From Nitrospina sp. (lineage in GTDB: Bacteria; Nitrospinota; Nitrospinia; Nitrospinales; JACRGP01), in NCBI GenBank assembly GCA_024648695.1, contig JACAVV010000008.1, forward strand, positions 62,001 to 126,000: DNA of 64,000 bases, given 5' to 3'. This document shows, one piece after another, positions 60,341-64,000 of the stretch. The translations under genes were made by a program, and so were the position numbers. How positions within the stretch are numbered: position 1 is the first letter of the stretch; each line of letters starts with the position of its first letter. The notes under the pieces were generated by a model. The model was given only the letters and a program-made list of their open reading frames with translations, had not been told where the DNA came from and did not search any database.

Positions 60341-62281
60341 ATGGTTAAACGCGAAAAAAAAATTATTATTATTGGCGGTGGATTGGCAGGACTGGCAACG
60401 GCGCTAAAGGTTTGTGAATCGAAAATGAAAGCCGTTCTGGTTTCGTACCAGCCCTTGAAACGTTCGCATTCGGTATGTGCCCAGGGGGGCATTAATGCGG
60501 CCATCGATACCAAGGGTGAGGGGGACTCGCCGGAAATCCATTTTTACGATACCGTCAAGGGCGGTGATTTCCTGGCGCATCAGCCGCCGGTGCGCGATAT
60601 GTGTTACCAGGCCCCGGCCATCATTCGTTTGATGGACCGAATGGGCGTGGCTTTCAACCGGACTCCCGAAGGGCATCTGGAGTTTCGCCGGTTTGGGGGC
60701 ACTCTGTTTTCCAGAACGGCTTTTGCAGGAGCAACGACCGGACAGCAGTTGGTGTACGCGCTCGACGAGCAGGTGCGGCGTTACGAACACGATGGCTTGG
60801 TGGAAAAACTTGAGTGGCATGAATATCTGGGGGCAGTCATAGATTCCGGCGGCATTTGCCGGGGTGCGGTGGTTCATGATTTGAGGACCGGTTCCATCTT
60901 CACCTTGAAAGGCGATGCTGTGGTATTGGCGACCGGAGGACCGGGCCAGTTGTATTCGCGGTCAACGGGGTCTACCGTATGCACCGGTTCTGCGGCCACT
61001 TCGGCTTATTTGCAGGGTGCTAAATACGCTAACGGCGAATTCATTCAGATTCACCCAACGGCCATTCCCGGATTGGATAAGTTACGTTTAATGAGTGAAT
61101 CGGCCCGCGGTGAAGGAGGCAGAATCTGGGTTCCCCGAAAACGTGATGATGACCGTGATCCTTTGGATATTCCGGATGAGGAACGGTATTACTTTCTGGA
61201 AGAAAACCATCCGCTGTTTGGAAACCTGGTGCCGCGCGACGTCGCTTCCCGCGAAATTCATGACGTGGTCTATAATAAAAAACTGGGGGTGGGCGGAGAC
61301 GCTATGGTCTATCTGGACCTGACCCATCATACCAAAGAGTATCTGGACAATCGTTTAGGCGGTATTCTTGATATTTATGAAAAGTTTACCGGTGAAGATC
61401 CGCACAAAGTTCCGATGAAGATTTTTCCCGCCGTGCATTATTCGATGGGTGGGTTGTGGGTAGACTACGAAACCGACGGGCATGGCATGATCGATCATCG
61501 TTCGCCGCGAAATCAAATGACTTCCATTACCGGACTCTACGCTGCCGGTGAAGCGGAATACCAATACCACGGAGCAAACCGGCTCGGCGCCAACTCTTTG
61601 CTGAGTTGTATTTATGCGGGTTTGCTGGCAGGACCCTGTATTCATAGTTACACCCAACACCTTGATAAAGCACCAGAGGATGTCTCGTCATCCGTTTATG
61701 ATGACGCGCGGAGACACTGGGAATCGCGATTTCAGGAAATTCGAAGCCTCAATGGCAATGAAAATCCCTACAGCCTTCATCAGGAATTGGGAGAGTCTTT
61801 GCTGGCCAATGTGCTGATAGTGCGCACCAACAACAAATTGAAGGAAACCTTGAAAACGATAGACGATATTGAAACCCGTGCGAAACAGGTCAATTGCCTG
61901 GATACCAGCGATTGGGCGAACCCGACACCAAGTTTTATCAACCAGTTGTATAATATGATTCACCTTTCACGCATCATAACCCAGGGAGCCCTGGTGAGGG
62001 ATGAATGCCGCGGGGCGCATTTCAAACCTGAATTCGCATTGGAACAACCAGACCGGTTCGATCCTCATGAATACATTGATTATATCGAAAAGTCGCATTA
62101 CGAGGATGTCGCAGAAACCGATTTTGCGCCGGGTCATTTGACTTACATGAAACAATTCGAAGAGAAAGAAAATCATTGGAGAAAATCCACCATTGCGCAA
62201 TTTAAGAATAACTGTCCGGATATATCCTTTGAAGAGGTTGATGCCTCATTGGTCACGCCCCGGCCCAGAAAATATGATTGA
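60341..62281 (+). CDS. sdhA: Succinate dehydrogenase flavoprotein subunit
   Basis: A 646-residue FAD subunit. The FAD-binding GGGLAGLATAL is at the N-terminus, and HSVCAQGGINAAID carries the FAD-linking His. QIHPTAIPG, SESARGEGGRIW and the HRLGANSL-like NRLGANSLLSCIYAG block supply substrate-binding and active-site residues. The start at 60341 is set by AGGTTGAG; the longer frame from 60173 lies inside sdhC. The enzyme links the TCA cycle to the quinone pool. Confidence 0.95.
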   Translation: MVKREKKIIIIGGGLAGLATALKVCESKMKAVLVSYQPLKRSHSVCAQGGINAAIDTKGEGDSPEIHFYDTVKGGDFLAHQPPVRDMCYQAPAIIRLMDRMGVAFNRTPEGHLEFRRFGGTLFSRTAFAGATTGQQLVYALDEQVRRYEHDGLVEKLEWHEYLGAVIDSGGICRGAVVHDLRTGSIFTLKGDAVVLATGGPGQLYSRSTGSTVCTGSAATSAYLQGAKYANGEFIQIHPTAIPGLDKLRLMSESARGEGGRIWVPRKRDDDRDPLDIPDEERYYFLEENHPLFGNLVPRDVASREIHDVVYNKKLGVGGDAMVYLDLTHHTKEYLDNRLGGILDIYEKFTGEDPHKVPMKIFPAVHYSMGGLWVDYETDGHGMIDHRSPRNQMTSITGLYAAGEAEYQYHGANRLGANSLLSCIYAGLLAGPCIHSYTQHLDKAPEDVSSSVYDDARRHWESRFQEIRSLNGNENPYSLHQELGESLLANVLIVRTNNKLKETLKTIDDIETRAKQVNCLDTSDWANPTPSFINQLYNMIHLSRIITQGALVRDECRGAHFKPEFALEQPDRFDPHEYIDYIEKSHYEDVAETDFAPGHLTYMKQFEEKENHWRKSTIAQFKNNCPDISFEEVDASLVTPRPRKYD

Positions 62282-62290
62282 GTGACTGCC

Positions 62291-63040
62291 ATGTCGAATA
62301 ATGAAATTGAGTTAAAAATTAAACGCCAGGACGGACCCGAATCGTCCCCTTATTGGGAGCGGTTTAGTGTCCCTTATAAACCCCATTCCAATGTGATCTT
62401 TTGCCTGCAGGAAATTCAGCGCAGGCCAATCAATGCAGATGGCAAGGATGTACGGCCGGTGGTGTGGGAATGCAATTGTCTGGAGGAGGTTTGTGGCTCC
62501 TGCACTATGGTAATCAACGGCAAGGTACGGCAATCGTGTACGGCCCTCACGGATCAACTCAAGCAACCTATTGTTCTGGAGCCTATGTCGAAATTTCCGG
62601 TCGTGCGCGATTTGCAGGTGGACCGAAGCCGGATGTTTGAAAACCTGAAGAAAGTCAAAGCCTGGGTGAAAATCGATGGAACCTATGATATCGGTGAAGG
62701 ACCGGTGGTTTCGCAAACCGACCGCAACAAGGCCTACGATTTGTCCCAGTGCATGACATGCGGATGTTGCCTGGAAGCGTGTCCCCAGTTTCAATTGAAT
62801 AATGACTTTTTGGGCGCCGCGTCGTTCAGTCAGGTGCGCTATTTCAATTTGCATCCGACCGGGGCTATGAATCGGGACGAACGGCTGGAATCGGTTATGG
62901 GTGAAGGCGGTATCGCCGATTGTGGCAACGCACAGGTGTGCGTTGAGGTGTGTCCTAAAAATATCCCGCTTACCGAGTCGATTGCCGAAATTGGCCGCCA
63001 GACGACTTGGGAAATTTTTAAAAAGTTGTTTTTTAAGTAG
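62291..63040 (+). CDS. sdhB: Succinate dehydrogenase iron-sulfur subunit
   Basis: A 249-residue subunit. The [2Fe-2S] site is CNCLEEVCGSC with a later C (RQSC). The [4Fe-4S] and [3Fe-4S] ligands are in CMTCGCCLEACP and CGNAQVCVEVCPKNIP. The start ATG at 62291 is chosen over a GTG at 62282, which touches the sdhA stop; either is possible. It passes electrons from SdhA to SdhC. Confidence 0.95.
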   Translation: MSNNEIELKIKRQDGPESSPYWERFSVPYKPHSNVIFCLQEIQRRPINADGKDVRPVVWECNCLEEVCGSCTMVINGKVRQSCTALTDQLKQPIVLEPMSKFPVVRDLQVDRSRMFENLKKVKAWVKIDGTYDIGEGPVVSQTDRNKAYDLSQCMTCGCCLEACPQFQLNNDFLGAASFSQVRYFNLHPTGAMNRDERLESVMGEGGIADCGNAQVCVEVCPKNIPLTESIAEIGRQTTWEIFKKLFFK

Positions 63041-63155
63041 GAATTGGGTCGCAATCCCCCCTTTTTTATTTGCAAGGCTTGTCCTATCTGTTAAGATTTA
63101 GCCTTGAAAAAAGAACGAAAATCAATATTAAATACTTGATAATAAAGGAAACCCA

Positions 63156-64000
63156 ATGAAAGTATCGTTGGCGAATGCCTTAGGCACCTGTTTTGGTGTG
63201 AAAGACGCGATCAATTTGGCTATGGACCCCAGTTTTCATGGCGATCTCACTATCGTGGGACAGTTGGTCCATAATAAACAAGTGAATGAATCTTTAAAAC
63301 AAAACGGTGTCTCTCTGGTGGACGGAATTCACGAGCTTGAAAAGATCAAGACCAAGAAAGTCATGATCACCGCACATGGGGCCGCTGAAAAAGTCAAAGA
63401 GAAACTCAATGAAGAGGGGTTTACTGTGTTTGATGCCAGTTGTCCCCTTGTGATGCGGGTTCATAAAACTATCAAGGGCATGGTCGACCAAAACTATTTC
63501 CCAGTGGTGATTGGGCAGGAAGATCACGTGGAAGTGAAAGGCATTGTTGGTGACCTCGAAGAATATGTTGTTATTAATAACGAAAACGACCTGGAAAAAC
63601 TGAAAAAGTTAGGAAAAACCAAATTCGGTATTGTGAGCCAGACCACTCAGCAAGTGGAAAAGGTGGAAGCCCTGGCCAAGAAAATCATGGAAATGGAATG
63701 TGTGGACGAGGTTAATTTTGTCAACACCATTTGCCAACCGACCCGGGACCGCCAAATCGCTGTTCATGAGTTGACGGACCGCGTGGATTTGATGATCGTT
63801 ATCGGGGGCTACAACTCATCAAATACCAAGAAGCTGGTGCAGGTGTGCGAGTCGAAAAATATTGAAACGTACCATATCGAATCGGCTTCTCAATTGGATC
63901 GGGCTTGGTTTGACAGCAAAACTCACGTGGGAATCACTGCAGGGACCAGCACACCGGAATATGTGATCAACGAGGTGCATGAGGCTATCTTGGTCATAGC
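63156..64000 (+). CDS. ispH: 4-hydroxy-3-methylbut-2-enyl diphosphate reductase, 3'-truncated by window edge
   Basis: The last step of the MEP isoprenoid pathway. The frame is open to the right edge and covers about 281 codons, nearly the whole protein. The three [4Fe-4S] cysteines are Cys12 (GTCFGVKDA), one in DASCPLVMRVHKT and one in NTICQPTRDRQ. IGQEDHVEVKGI and VIGGYNSSNTKKL match substrate-binding blocks. AAGGAA lies 6 bases before the ATG. The N-terminal GTCFGV differs from the more usual GFCxGV. The three-Cys cluster would depend on the SUF system. Confidence 0.95.
   Translation, partial: MKVSLANALGTCFGVKDAINLAMDPSFHGDLTIVGQLVHNKQVNESLKQNGVSLVDGIHELEKIKTKKVMITAHGAAEKVKEKLNEEGFTVFDASCPLVMRVHKTIKGMVDQNYFPVVIGQEDHVEVKGIVGDLEEYVVINNENDLEKLKKLGKTKFGIVSQTTQQVEKVEALAKKIMEMECVDEVNFVNTICQPTRDRQIAVHELTDRVDLMIVIGGYNSSNTKKLVQVCESKNIETYHIESASQLDRAWFDSKTHVGITAGTSTPEYVINEVHEAILVI

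Noticed and set aside
63041-63155. Terminator after sdhB (CCCCCC followed by T-run)
   Set aside because: The stem is only about 3 bp; ispH may be on the same transcript or have its own promoter.
1-64000. tRNA, rRNA, CRISPR array or complete insertion sequence
   Set aside because: No cloverleaf-like sequence, spaced direct repeats or transposase was seen in any gap or gene.

Overview
The window looks like a single contiguous stretch of chromosome from a Gram-negative bacterium of moderate GC content. The genome is compact: many start/stop overlaps of 1 to 8 bases, several GTG and TTG starts, and lipoprotein-type and Tat-type signal sequences. My best guess is a relative of Nitrospina (phylum Nitrospinota) or another deep-branching marine lineage. 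That guess rests on the overall gene mix (OleC-like ligase, TatT/DctP pair, many SUMF1-domain proteins, b558-type succinate dehydrogenase) and not on any diagnostic marker. There is no rRNA, tRNA, CRISPR array, complete insertion sequence or prophage that I can support. Most of the window is ordinary core metabolism with scattered unusual accessory genes.

Layout. 1-8.4 kb: end of a stand-alone DnaA-type AAA+ ATPase, an OleC-like ligase, an FkbM methyltransferase, a TatT-DctP TRAP pair on the minus strand, then small conserved genes (DUF1844, YkgJ, an MDR dehydrogenase). 8.4-11.2 kb: a 910-residue protein I cannot assign. 11.2-16.3 kb: a cupin, then dapF-dapA-dapB (diaminopimelate/lysine) and a Tat-exported molybdopterin oxidoreductase coupled to a SUMF1-like lipoprotein. 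An inverted pair of a widespread HPERSEGS-type repeat lies between dapA and dapB. 16.3-22.1 kb: a DCC protein, a membrane protein and a nucleoside phosphorylase on the minus strand, an RlmD-type methyltransferase and a cyclic-nucleotide-domain histidine kinase on the plus strand, then asnS. 22.4-25.6 kb: yggT-divIVA-yggU-mtnA-nucleotidyltransferase, closed by a strong bidirectional terminator. 25.6-34.2 kb: DUF3386 and a parvulin-type isomerase, a membrane-embedded spermidine-synthase-like protein, and an M1 aminopeptidase/LRR/lipoprotein operon. 34.4-43.3 kb: DUF58 and BatA-like genes, a CheB-like protein that has lost catalytic residues, a transglutaminase-TPR-SUMF1 fusion, a flavin reductase and an AmrS radical SAM enzyme. 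43.6-45.6 kb: a modular 670-residue protein of unknown role.

45.6-51.9 kb is a complete minus-strand SUF iron-sulfur assembly operon, in transcription order nifU-like, sufB, sufC, sufD, sufS, sufU. A hairpin plus T-run sits between sufB and sufC and could act as an internal attenuator. The operon could supply clusters to iron-sulfur proteins in the same window: MoaA, AmrS, the RlmD-like enzyme, SdhB and IspH. moaA follows, then about 0.9 kb of non-coding, partly degenerate sequence, a Kelch protein, gatC-gatA, a convergent 40-residue membrane ORF, a D-2-hydroxyacid dehydrogenase, an HU-family protein, a zinc-ribbon protein, sdhC-sdhA-sdhB, and ispH running off the right edge.

Points most worth following up: the transglutaminase-TPR-SUMF1 fusion, the CheB-like pseudo-enzyme, the NifU-like protein whose scaffold domain has lost cysteines while its Nfu domain is intact, the possible attenuator inside suf, the aminopeptidase/LRR/lipoprotein operon, and the two large unassigned proteins at 8.4 and 43.6 kb. 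I do not see one clearly bounded novel system such as a defence island. The novelty is in individual proteins and small operons.
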